Part shown: piece after piece, positions 1 through 6,766 of the stretch | Layout of the letters: every line of letters starts with the position of its first letter | Position numbering within the stretch: the first letter of the stretch is position 1 | NCBI GenBank assembly: GCA_905236275.1 | Contig: CAJOPI010000074.1 | Span: 1 to 31,567, forward strand | Length of the DNA: 31,567 nucleotides | From: an uncultured Lachnospiraceae bacterium | GTDB lineage: Bacteria; Bacillota; Clostridia; Lachnospirales; Lachnospiraceae | Reading direction: 5' to 3' | Translations under genes and position numbers: made by a program | Notes under the pieces: generated by a model | Told to the model about the DNA's origin: nothing | Seen by the model: the letters and a program-made list of their open reading frames with translations, nothing else | Databases searched by the model: none

Positions 1-451
1 CCTCCAGTACATCTACTGCAAGGAAATAGGATACTCCGACTCTTGACGCTGTCCATACCCAGTCAACATCATGCTCTTTGTCATACCTGACAATCAGTGC
101 CTCGTTGTAGGAATGCCTGTAACTTCCGTAACTGTCATTTGCACTGAAAGTCCATGAAGGATCATCGCTTTCGCCAAAGGTATAGCCTGCCGCAACAAAA
201 GCTCCCTCTTCACTTTCTCCCTCTGCCGGCTTCAGATAAGCCGCGCCTTCGAATTTGTCCTCGTACAATCCCCCATAACTCTTTGCAGACTTGAAATCAA
301 GAACACTCGAAAACTTTGATACGGTTGCAGAACTCATCGTATCAATCGTTGATTCCCTGGCCTCTACATATACTCCGTTAGCCATCAGATTTCCAAAAAA
401 CATGCCGGCTGAAAGAAGTCCGCAAAGCGCCTTCCTAAAACTTTTTTTCAT
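1..451 (-). CDS. Secreted protein, 5' part only (runs off the window)
   Basis: The frame opens with ATG at 451 and stays open to base 1, so only about 150 N-terminal residues are present and the stop lies outside. The N-terminus (MKKSFRKALCGLLSAGMFFG...) is a typical signal peptide with a basic start and hydrophobic core. The mature part contains the pattern AGYTFG...ALIVRYD...VDWVW. This resembles repeats of secreted beta-propeller-like proteins, in which each blade carries an AGYT strand and a V(K/R)YD/W strand; that assignment is inference. A GAAAGGG ribosome-binding site precedes the ATG, and a promoter with a leader hairpin lies upstream. The family is not firmly recognised. It may be a cell-surface or extracellular protein. 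Confidence 0.75.
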   Translation of the reverse strand, partial: MKKSFRKALCGLLSAGMFFGNLMANGVYVEARESTIDTMSSATVSKFSSVLDFKSAKSYGGLYEDKFEGAAYLKPAEGESEEGAFVAAGYTFGESDDPSWTFSANDSYGSYRHSYNEALIVRYDKEHDVDWVWTASRVGVSYFLAVDVLE

Positions 452-490
452 ATAAAACCTAAACCCTTTCTTTACGCTCCGAAATTTTCC

Positions 491-518
491 AAGGAACATT
501 CCTCAAAAGCTGTTCCTT
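491..518 (-). other. Leader hairpin in front of the secreted protein gene
   Basis: Perfect 8-bp inverted repeat AAGGAACA ... TGTTCCTT with a 12-base loop. It lies between the predicted promoter (535-563) and the ATG at 451, so it would be in the 5' leader of the minus-strand mRNA. No T-run follows it, so it is not a terminator. It could protect or regulate the mRNA, or be a protein-binding site. Confidence 0.35.
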
Positions 519-534
519 AACCGCGAGCAGAAAT

Positions 535-563
535 ATTATCTTATAAAATGTACTGATATTCAA
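535..563 (-). promoter_or_regulatory. Predicted sigma-A-type promoter for the secreted protein gene
   Basis: On the minus strand, TTGAAT (558-563) and GATAAT (535-540) are separated by exactly 17 bases. The predicted start near 528 gives a leader of about 75 bases ahead of the ATG at 451. Confidence 0.5.
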
Positions 564-636
564 ACAAAACGAGCCTTTTTGAAAATCTTTCTCATTATCC
601 TGCTTCTTCTATTTTTCACCGAATTTTCGAAATGTT

Positions 637-665
637 TTCACAATCCCTGTTTTTCGTAATACTAT
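637..665 (+). promoter_or_regulatory. Predicted promoter of the signal-peptide remnant
   Basis: TTCACA (637-642), a 17-base spacer and TACTAT (660-665), followed by an AAAGGAG ribosome-binding site at 721-727 and ATG at 739. The match is moderate. It matters because it suggests the broken gene downstream still has all its expression signals. Confidence 0.4.
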
Positions 666-738
666 CATCTATTTATTAAGGAGAGTTTTTGATCTCTCAG
701 ACTCACATCTTTTATCTATGAAAGGAGTTTTATTAATC

Positions 739-917
739 ATGAAAAGGAGTATAATCGCAAAAGCGCTGGCAGCAGTGTATTCGTTCACTGCCATCTTCAG
801 TTTGTCAACTGTAGCTTTTGCAGCAGCGTAAATGACTCAACAGCCGGAACTGTTCAGATACAGGGAAAGAATAATTTCACAGGAACCGCATTGATCAAAA
901 ATATTACTGTCAAATAA
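739..917 (+). pseudogene. Signal peptide frameshifted against a short surface-protein tail
   Basis: ATG at 739 opens a 30-residue frame, MKRSIIAKALAAVYSFTAIF..., which is a clean signal peptide ending in a signal-peptidase site (AFA-AA). It meets a TAA stop at 829-831. Immediately after, in the -1 frame, 831-917 reads NDSTAGTVQIQ GKNNFTGTALIKNITVK and ends with its own TAA. This second piece resembles the last strand of Ig-like repeats ending many Gram-positive surface proteins (pattern GK.NFTGTA...I). One inserted base near 827 would join the two into a pre-protein of about 60 residues. AAAGGAG at 721-727, a promoter and a strong terminator are intact. Most likely it is an internally deleted or frameshifted secreted protein gene. 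It could instead encode a tiny signal-like peptide. No slippery heptamer is visible, so programmed frameshifting is unlikely. Confidence 0.55.
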
Positions 918-923
918 AAATTG

Positions 924-960
924 CCCCACAGAATCCATATGATTCTGTGGGGTGTTTTTT
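924..960 (+). terminator. Rho-independent terminator, probably bidirectional
   Basis: Perfect 12-bp stem (924-935 with 941-952, arm CCCCACAGAATC), a 5-base loop, then TGTTTTTTT. On the minus strand the hairpin is followed by CAATTTTTAT, so it could also stop transcripts of the GGDEF operon ending at 1102. Confidence 0.9.
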
Positions 961-990
961 TATCCTTCATCATGCTTATTCTTAATTTAC

Positions 991-1016
991 ATGACATCAC
1001 TTTTGACCCTGATATC
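991..1016. repeat. Solo arm of the dispersed palindromic repeat
   Basis: Contains ACATCACTTTTGACCCTGA. Read on the opposite strand, it matches the left arm of the element at 5463-5573 over 15 consecutive bases (ACATCACTTTTGACC), with weaker similarity beyond. No second arm was found nearby, so this is a degenerate or solo copy. It lies just downstream of the GGDEF operon. Confidence 0.6.
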
Positions 1017-1101
1017 TTTATATATGAGCTTGGCTCTTTAAGAATCTCGTACCTTTTAAGTTGCGGAAATCACCGGCACTAATGCCGCATCGGATTGTTC
1101 A

Positions 1102-2811
1102 TTATCTACAACGTGACTTTTCAGATGCCTTCATTTCGTACATTCGTCCGTCAGCGCATTTGTAGACCTCTTCCGAATTGTCAAGACCTGCTTCGGTATT
1201 TTTGGCTATGCCGTAGGAAGCGGATATTGTCATGTCGAATTTTTCGGATTTTTCAGAAGAGAGCTTCCTCATCCTCTCTATTGCAGTGTCGATTTCAGAC
1301 CAGTTTTCCTCAAAAACGAGCACTAAAAACTCGTCACCTCCCATACGGAAGACGTTGCCGACCGAATCAAAGCTTTCCTTAAGTAAATTCGAGAAAACTG
1401 TGATAAGAAGATCCCCCTTTTGATGTCCAAAGCTGTCATTGACAGTTTTCAGACCGTTTAGATCTATGGAAATCATACAGTAATTATTCTCATCGCCGCC
1501 AAGTCCCTCCATAATTTCCTCAGCCATAGCCCTGTTGAAGAGTCCGGTCATCCGGTCATTATAGGCCATCTTCAAAAGGACTTCTTTTTCCGTTTTTGCT
1601 GCAACCTTAGCAGACATATCGGAATAGGAGCGGACAATATAGCTCGAAAAAAGAATTATTACAAAAATAAGTGTGCCGTATGGTGTTATAGGCAGTCCCA
1701 GACTCGCATCATTTGCTATCAGGTACTTTTGAATATTGAACCTCAAAAGATCGATCACGACAATAACGCACAATTCAACCATACCGAACTGCATAATTAT
1801 CCTGTCAAGGTGAATACTCTTTCTGGTTCTGCGTATAGCGAAAAATATGGCTGTCATCATCACCAGAACCATCAGATGAAAATATGGAAGCATTGAAGGA
1901 ACATGGATGACATTGTTTACAGAAAGAGTTATAGCAGTTATAAGGAAAAGTATGGATAGAATTATCAGGGCGTTCATTTCCCGACGGCTTCCCTTTGAAC
2001 TTTTCTCATTTATCAGAAAAAAACGCACCAGAAAGAGCGCAGGAATAATGGCCGAATAAAGTGTATAATACTCGACCAGTGTTATAAAAACAAGATCAGT
2101 GCTGAAAAGCTGCAGCAAATTGTCATAGCAAAGAGACCAGATTCCGACGCAGAAACTCAGCACCCCGATATGAAGCACAGGATTGACCGTTCTCTTGTAA
2201 ACCGAAACAACCACTCCTACGCTGAAGGAAATTATCCCCAGTACGATAAGGAATATACCGACAAATAAAGTTCCTCTTTTAGTAGATGCCAAAATATAGT
2301 ATGCAAGATCCGAGCGCAGCAGCCTTATATTTCCTATGTTGGTAAAGGCATTGACCTCTGACGGCCTGATTTCAATCATCAGCGGTTTACCTCCGGAATG
2401 ATCCGGCAATGGGATAAAATGATGGCAGCTCGGTGCTATTTTATGGCGCCGAACATACTCCATGCCATTCGAATAAACCTGATGTCCGTTGACAAATACC
2501 CGGATTCCGCTCAACGACACAAGCATAGACATGGAACTTCCGTTGTTAAGATTTTCCGGAAGGAGACTTCGGAGCAGGATAACGTCTCCCGGTTTTACAG
2601 CATTGGGAAAATGAAATTTTTCTATATTGTCGGCAAAATATTTCTTCCCATTGTAATAAACCTCCCACTTACCTTCATATTCCGAATAAACTTCTTTATC
2701 AATTTTGGGCGCGAAGAAAAATTCTGCCGAAAGGGCAATAAGTATTATAAAAACGGACATGACAAATAAGAGGTGTATAAAATATTTATTTTGAAAAATT
2801 ACCTCTTTCAT
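1102..2811 (-). CDS. Membrane diguanylate cyclase: extracellular sensor, 7TM region and GGDEF domain
   Basis: Predicted to make cyclic di-GMP from two GTP in response to an extracellular signal. ATG at 2811 (569 aa) is preferred because GGGGGA lies 9 bases upstream and the gene then no longer overlaps its neighbour; an in-frame ATG at 2889 would add 26 residues. One N-terminal membrane segment (about 11-33) precedes an extracellular beta-rich domain (about 35-170). A cluster of about seven membrane helices follows (about 178-395), an arrangement like 7TMR-DISM receptors. The GGDEF domain spans about 410-565, with the motif intact at 491-495 and the metal-binding Asp at 450. The RxxD inhibitory site expected just before GGDEF is absent (SVGN), so product inhibition through that site is not expected. 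It is the last gene of an operon with the transglutaminase-like and HD-GYP genes, 37 bases after the former. Confidence 0.9.
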   Translation of the reverse strand: MKEVIFQNKYFIHLLFVMSVFIILIALSAEFFFAPKIDKEVYSEYEGKWEVYYNGKKYFADNIEKFHFPNAVKPGDVILLRSLLPENLNNGSSMSMLVSLSGIRVFVNGHQVYSNGMEYVRRHKIAPSCHHFIPLPDHSGGKPLMIEIRPSEVNAFTNIGNIRLLRSDLAYYILASTKRGTLFVGIFLIVLGIISFSVGVVVSVYKRTVNPVLHIGVLSFCVGIWSLCYDNLLQLFSTDLVFITLVEYYTLYSAIIPALFLVRFFLINEKSSKGSRREMNALIILSILFLITAITLSVNNVIHVPSMLPYFHLMVLVMMTAIFFAIRRTRKSIHLDRIIMQFGMVELCVIVVIDLLRFNIQKYLIANDASLGLPITPYGTLIFVIILFSSYIVRSYSDMSAKVAAKTEKEVLLKMAYNDRMTGLFNRAMAEEIMEGLGGDENNYCMISIDLNGLKTVNDSFGHQKGDLLITVFSNLLKESFDSVGNVFRMGGDEFLVLVFEENWSEIDTAIERMRKLSSEKSEKFDMTISASYGIAKNTEAGLDNSEEVYKCADGRMYEMKASEKSRCR

Positions 2812-2848
2812 CCCTGTAGTTCCCCCGGTAGTACCAAACGAGTATAAC

Positions 2849-4531
2849 TCAGTAGACCGATATCGTATGATCGAGCAGATATCTTCCATCTGCCAGCTTC
2901 ACCGGTTGGACGCTTATGTTGACAGCTGATGCATCGAGTTCTTCGAGTACCTTGCCCAAAAGCGTCCTGTCAGCTTCCTTAGAATTATAAGCTTCACGAA
3001 GCGATTCATAAAGCTCATCACCCTCGATAATATTTGTGTAATGGTAGCTTCCCTTACCCTTTTCGACCAGTTCCCTGTATGTATCATCATAATACGAAGA
3101 AATGTCTTTGATCAGGTCAGCCTCACTAAAACCATAATCTTCAATACCCGGAAGGTCTTCTTCTTCGCCGCCGTCCTCGTCCGAGCCGTCATATGCGTAT
3201 TCCACGCCTACACAGGCAGGAAGATAGACCGACAGGGTACGTCTTGCATGGTCTTTTGAAAAGTCCGCATCCGTCTTATTGAAATAATCATAATTGCAGA
3301 CCTTGTCATCCTCAGTATCGTCCCAGGTTACATCAAGATTGTAATAATCATCTCCGAGTTTAATAATGTTCCAGGCATGTGCTTCTCCCGCATAGCCGGC
3401 ACAAAAGTAAGCCGGAACCTTAAGCTCCTGCATGAGATACTGAAAAGCCCTTGCATATCCGGCACAGACCGTTTCACCATTTACCAGCGAGCTGTAGGCG
3501 GACTGGTTCAGGGGCGCAGCCAGCGAATAGCTGTCACGTTTTGCAAGGGCGTCATGGACGTATTTTTCCTTGTCAAAATCAGAACTTAACCCCGACGCTG
3601 CATCAAGAATTTCATTTGCGGCATCATCGAATTCCTTCTTTGAATTGTCAAAGCTGTCAGCTGTTGAATTAAATTCAAGTTCAATCTTTATACAGTCACC
3701 GCTCTTCCTGTAGGAAGCGGAATAAGCAGTCTCCAGCCAGAACAGTTCGGGATGGTCGTAGAAAAGCGCTTCAAAGGCGTTACTAAGCTCTTTTCTGCTG
3801 ATCTCCTTATTTACAGCCTTGAAATGATCATTCCTGATTTTTGCATTGGCATAAATCTGCCTGTAAAGCTCCTTTGAATTGTCATTTATAAAGTCATAGT
3901 AAGGATAAAAAAACGGATCAAATTCAAGGTCATCACCTGTAGGACCGGTCAGTAGCTGTTCTTCAAGCTTATCCGCAATATCATCGGTTACCGTTTCAAC
4001 ACTCTCATCTATCTCTCCGAGACCTGTTTTTCCGGCTAAATCCTCCGCAACCTCAAGACTCTCCTCAGAAGGCGCGACATAGTCATTAGAAAGCTTATCG
4101 GACAGGGCTGTGGCGGCATCTTCTTCAGTCGCTGCCTCCGACAGTTCCTCAATTTCTTCGCTGCCGTCTTCCGAAGCTTCGCTCTCCACCGATATTTCCG
4201 ATAAAGGCAGTATATTCTCACTGACCGCAGAAGCTGCTTCATTTTCAGAAACAGCCGAAAACCGCGTGGGGTCAATATGCAGTACCGTACTTATGGTTTC
4301 TTTTATCTGCGCTTTCTGTTCCGGTGACGAGCCTATATAGCTTCCGATAAATACCGTTGGAAGAAGAAGCCCCGCAATGGAAAAAAGCATACCAAAAAGA
4401 GCCTTTTTCCCGCCGCCCTTCGACATGGAAAGAGCCGATACAGCCAATCCGGCTGCACTGAAGAGCATACCGACAAGCAAAAAAGAGGATAAGAATCCTA
4501 TTATTCCCAATATTAAACCGGCAGTAGCCAT
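2849..4531 (-). CDS. Membrane-anchored transglutaminase-like (papain-fold) protein
   Basis: 560 aa. Two hydrophobic hairpin segments at about 3-36 and 43-66, flanking a KGGGKK loop, resemble the DUF4190-type membrane module. An acidic, Ser/Glu-rich spacer follows (about 92-200), then a transglutaminase-like core. The catalytic triad is readable: Cys356 in ETVCAGYA, His385 in EAHAWN and Asp400 in NLDVTWDD. Bacterial members of this superfamily are usually peptidases or cross-linking enzymes at the envelope, so an extracytoplasmic role is inferred; the substrate is unknown. GGAGG lies just before the ATG. The gene starts 12 bases after the HD-GYP-like gene and is followed 37 bases later by the diguanylate cyclase, so all three are probably co-transcribed. 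This suggests the enzyme is linked to c-di-GMP-controlled surface behaviour. Confidence 0.85.
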   Translation of the reverse strand: MATAGLILGIIGFLSSFLLVGMLFSAAGLAVSALSMSKGGGKKALFGMLFSIAGLLLPTVFIGSYIGSSPEQKAQIKETISTVLHIDPTRFSAVSENEAASAVSENILPLSEISVESEASEDGSEEIEELSEAATEEDAATALSDKLSNDYVAPSEESLEVAEDLAGKTGLGEIDESVETVTDDIADKLEEQLLTGPTGDDLEFDPFFYPYYDFINDNSKELYRQIYANAKIRNDHFKAVNKEISRKELSNAFEALFYDHPELFWLETAYSASYRKSGDCIKIELEFNSTADSFDNSKKEFDDAANEILDAASGLSSDFDKEKYVHDALAKRDSYSLAAPLNQSAYSSLVNGETVCAGYARAFQYLMQELKVPAYFCAGYAGEAHAWNIIKLGDDYYNLDVTWDDTEDDKVCNYDYFNKTDADFSKDHARRTLSVYLPACVGVEYAYDGSDEDGGEEEDLPGIEDYGFSEADLIKDISSYYDDTYRELVEKGKGSYHYTNIIEGDELYESLREAYNSKEADRTLLGKVLEELDASAVNISVQPVKLADGRYLLDHTISVY

Positions 4532-4543
4532 TGCGTTCCTCCA

Positions 4544-5446
4544 TCAGATGATAGCTACAATGGAAATACTCTTCTCCTGTGCCAGATCAACGACTTTCTG
4601 ACCGCAAAGAACAAGCGGACGGGCAAGATCATTGCTGTTTTTCATGAGCACCTTTCCTTCAAGTCCGTTAGACAGCCTTACATAGCTTCCAATAAAATCA
4701 TCAACGAGATGGTTGAGGAAATTATTTATGGCATTCAGGTCATATTTCTGAAGCGAATCCTGCTGGAAAAGCGAAACCACCTGATAGGCGCAAAGAGGGT
4801 CGCGATAGCTTCTCACACTTGTCATTGCCTCATAAACGTCAACTATTGCAATCATTGCTGCAAAGCGGTCTATCTCCCCACTCTTCAGTTTTTGCGGATA
4901 ACCGCTTCCGTCAAAGCGCTCATGATGCTGAAGAGTTGCATTCAGGATATGCTCATCGATATCCGGCTGTCTTGAAAGCAACACCTTTCCTAAAAAGGCA
5001 TGTGTCTTTACAAGTTCAAATTCAAGGTCTGAGAGTTTTCCGCTCTTGAAAAGCACTTCTTCGGGAAGCGCGCATTTTCCTATATCATATAGGAAGCCGC
5101 ATCTCGTAAGCATCAGACTGTCCTTCGGGCTTAACTGCATCCATCTTGCAAAAATGCGGCAGATAAGACCGGCATTTAACATATGCGAAACAGACATATA
5201 ATCCTGATGTATACGGATCAGGCTTATATATGCAAAAGCCTGTGCGGAACTCATGTCCTCAGGTATTAGTGTAGCCGCTATGTCATCAAAGACAGACCAT
5301 TCCATGGGAATCCTGTCCTTTAAGAATCTGTCCACCTGTATCTTGAAAGCCTCAAGGTAAATTCTGTATTTCTGTTCAAAATTTCTGAACTCTTCCGACT
5401 GACGAATTATGAGGTAATAGGTTGATGAGCTGTTATCAAAATCCAT
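4544..5446 (-). CDS. HD-GYP-like c-di-GMP phosphodiesterase with altered HD motif
   Basis: 300 aa, soluble. The core is an HD-GYP domain (about 85-215): H88, the HD region at 120-121, H149, the hallmark HHERFDGSGYP at 174-184, and Asp203 in IVDVYEAM. The HD doublet itself reads Tyr120-Asp121 (LYDIGK) instead of His-Asp; the codon TAT is one transition from CAT. This His is a metal ligand in characterised HD-GYP enzymes, so activity may be reduced or altered and the protein may act mainly as a c-di-GMP sensor; that is inference. A C-terminal segment (about 252-300, LSNGLEGKVLMKN) resembles the small beta domain following HD-GYP in Clostridia. RBS AGAGGA. First gene of the operon, directly downstream of a palindromic repeat. 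Confidence 0.85.
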   Translation of the reverse strand: MDFDNSSSTYYLIIRQSEEFRNFEQKYRIYLEAFKIQVDRFLKDRIPMEWSVFDDIAATLIPEDMSSAQAFAYISLIRIHQDYMSVSHMLNAGLICRIFARWMQLSPKDSLMLTRCGFLYDIGKCALPEEVLFKSGKLSDLEFELVKTHAFLGKVLLSRQPDIDEHILNATLQHHERFDGSGYPQKLKSGEIDRFAAMIAIVDVYEAMTSVRSYRDPLCAYQVVSLFQQDSLQKYDLNAINNFLNHLVDDFIGSYVRLSNGLEGKVLMKNSNDLARPLVLCGQKVVDLAQEKSISIVAII

Positions 5447-5462
5447 AGATTTTTATCCTCTA

Positions 5463-5573
5463 TATATGATGTTAAGGTCAAAAGTGATGTATATTGGGGC
5501 GGGTTATAAAGTCATTCACCCACTGGCAAGCAAGCTTGCCATGGATGATGACTTTTGACCCTGACATCATATA
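5463..5573. repeat. Palindromic MITE-like repeat with 27-bp terminal inverted repeats
   Basis: The left end (TATATGATGTTAAGGTC...) and the reverse complement of the right end (TATATGATGTCAGGGTC...) match at 24 of 27 positions. The interior carries the hairpin GGCAAG-CAAG-CTTGCC (5525-5540). Bases about 5505-5540 match the copy at the right window edge in inverted orientation over more than 30 bases. The outermost TA on both sides fits a TA target duplication, as made by Tc1/mariner (IS630)-type elements, though this is inference. No transposase is encoded. It lies between the divergent HD-GYP-like and cysteine-peptidase-like genes and touches the ribosome-binding region of the former. Confidence 0.75.
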
Positions 5574-5583
5574 TTTTGCAATC

Positions 5584-5613
5584 TTGTACAATTTGCCTAT
5601 AGTCTGCTAAAAT
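5584..5613 (+). promoter_or_regulatory. Possible promoter of the cysteine-peptidase-like gene
   Basis: TTGTAC (5584-5589), an 18-base spacer and TAAAAT (5608-5613). The predicted start near 5620 lies within a small inverted repeat ATATCA-TGT-TGATAT (5618-5632). Moderate match only. Confidence 0.4.
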
Positions 5614-5663
5614 AATTATATCATGTTGATATTTCTGATGATGTTTTTTAGGGAGAACACCCA

Positions 5664-6413
5664 ATGCTTTTACGCTTAGCTAATTTTATTTTAGGAATGA
5701 AATTAAAAATGCCCGAAAAAAGGAACAGACGACTCCTCCGAATCTACGGCTTTCTTCGTAAAAACAACAGAAAAAGGAAAAACCGCTCCTTCAAATACGA
5801 GAACTACAATGGAGGAACCTTCCTTCATTCCGAAATCGCCGAAAAGCAGGATAAAAATAACTCACTCGTAAATGTAAAAAAATATATAAATCCGTTCGGC
5901 TTCATAGAGCATCAGTGGGAAATGAAGGATCTGCTCTTTGGCAGATATCCCATGAGCTTTAACGGCTGTGAGATAATAGCCAGCTATAACGCCCTTTCCT
6001 TTCTGAAAAATTTTCGTAAAAAGAATATCAGGCTGCCCGACCTCAGGGAGCTTATATCAGAATATTATTCCGACGGTGCCTGTCTTTCCGGTGAATTTGG
6101 GACAGACCCCGCAGCGATAAGAGATTATTTTATGAAAAACAATTTCAGGGTAGAGTATAGCGAATGCCCCGCTGATTTCGACAAAATAGCGGAAAGCTCT
6201 GAGGTTTCTGTCATGACGATTTTTAACGACAGGGACGATGTGGGAAAAATGGTTCACACCCTTTGTGTTACGAAGGATAAGAATAAGTATACTGCACATA
6301 ACGCACCGGGAATAAGCGGAATGACCAGCGCGGACAATATGAATGAACTGGTTCGTCGCTGCGGTTTTTATGGCGAAAAAGGAAGCGGTGTCTGCATAAT
6401 AGGGATAAGTTAA
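5664..6413 (+). CDS. C39/papain-like cysteine peptidase-like protein, cytoplasmic
   Basis: 249 aa with GGGAGA 8 bases before the ATG. The first 45 residues are strongly basic with a short hydrophobic start but no convincing signal peptide. From about residue 75 the protein has the layout of the Peptidase_C39-like / papain-like fold: Cys102 in NGCEIIASYNAL, His198 in MVHTLCV, and Asn213 in AHNA as the likely third residue. The fold is inferred from spacing and motif shape; the exact family is not recognised. Proteins of this kind may be peptidases or have lost activity. It is a single gene, divergent from the c-di-GMP operon. The basic N-terminus could bind membrane or nucleic acid. Confidence 0.6.
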   Translation: MLLRLANFILGMKLKMPEKRNRRLLRIYGFLRKNNRKRKNRSFKYENYNGGTFLHSEIAEKQDKNNSLVNVKKYINPFGFIEHQWEMKDLLFGRYPMSFNGCEIIASYNALSFLKNFRKKNIRLPDLRELISEYYSDGACLSGEFGTDPAAIRDYFMKNNFRVEYSECPADFDKIAESSEVSVMTIFNDRDDVGKMVHTLCVTKDKNKYTAHNAPGISGMTSADNMNELVRRCGFYGEKGSGVCIIGIS

Positions 6414-6438
6414 AGAATATCGAACATTGTATACATCA

Positions 6439-6454
6439 TGATAAAAAATTATCA
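6439..6454. promoter_or_regulatory. Inverted repeat TGATAA-N4-TTATCA upstream of the ferredoxin promoter
   Basis: Perfect 6-4-6 inverted repeat, 9 bases before the -35 box of the ferredoxin gene. The half-sites equal those of Fur-type boxes, but the spacing is one base longer than the 7-1-7 arrangement, so Fur binding is only a possibility. Confidence 0.35.
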
Positions 6455-6463
6455 AATACTGAC

Positions 6464-6492
6464 TTGAAAAAAAAGCCTAAATATATTACAAT
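6464..6492 (+). promoter_or_regulatory. Ferredoxin promoter
   Basis: TTGAAA (6464-6469), exactly 17 bases, then TACAAT (6487-6492): a near-consensus housekeeping promoter. The predicted start near 6499 leaves a leader of about 50 bases with AGGAGG at 6538-6543. Confidence 0.7.
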
Positions 6493-6551
6493 TAAGAAAC
6501 TGAATTGGCTCAGTAATTAGTAAATTTTATGTTGTTTAGGAGGAATTCAAA

Positions 6552-6722
6552 ATGGCTCATGTAATTAGTGATGATTGTGTATCTTGCGGAGCTTGCGAGT
6601 CTACTTGTCCTGTAGGCGCTATCTCTGCCGGTGATGGAAAGTATGTTGTTGATGCTGATACCTGCATCGACTGCGGCGCTTGTGAGGGTGGATGCCCTAC
6701 CGGTGCTATCAAAGCTGAGTAA
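6552..6722 (+). CDS. 2[4Fe-4S] ferredoxin, clostridial type
   Basis: 56 aa, the usual size of clostridial ferredoxins. Two CxxCxxCxxxCP motifs are complete: C9-C12-C15-C19 (CVSCGACESTCP) and C38-C41-C44-C48 (CIDCGACEGGCP), each binding one [4Fe-4S] cluster. It is a low-potential electron carrier in the cytoplasm for enzymes such as pyruvate:ferredoxin oxidoreductase and hydrogenase. AGGAGG lies 8 bases before the ATG, a near-consensus promoter lies upstream and a strong terminator starts 10 bases after the stop. It is therefore a monocistronic, probably highly expressed gene. The repeated codon choice in the two halves reflects the internal duplication known for this family. Confidence 0.97.
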   Translation: MAHVISDDCVSCGACESTCPVGAISAGDGKYVVDADTCIDCGACEGGCPTGAIKAE

Positions 6723-6731
6723 TACAAAGCG

Positions 6732-6766
6732 AACCCCTTAAGTCCCAAGACTTAAGGGGTTTTTCT
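6732..6766 (+). terminator. Ferredoxin terminator
   Basis: Perfect 13-bp stem (6732-6744 with 6749-6761, arm AACCCCTTAAGTC), a CCAA loop, then TTTCTT. It sits tail-to-tail against ddl. On the minus strand it is not followed by a T-run, so it is mainly a plus-strand terminator. Confidence 0.92.

Noticed and set aside
820..835. Programmed -1 frameshift joining the signal peptide to its tail
   Set aside because: No slippery heptamer, downstream pseudoknot or internal Shine-Dalgarno was found; an indel is simpler.
5618..5632. Inverted repeat ATATCA-TGT-TGATAT as an operator of the cysteine-peptidase-like gene
   Set aside because: Arms of only 6 bp in AT-rich DNA are expected by chance; no second copy was found.
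5447..5663. c-di-GMP riboswitch upstream of the GGDEF/HD-GYP operon
   Set aside because: The conserved aptamer segments of the known c-di-GMP classes were not seen; the structure present is explained by the palindromic repeat.
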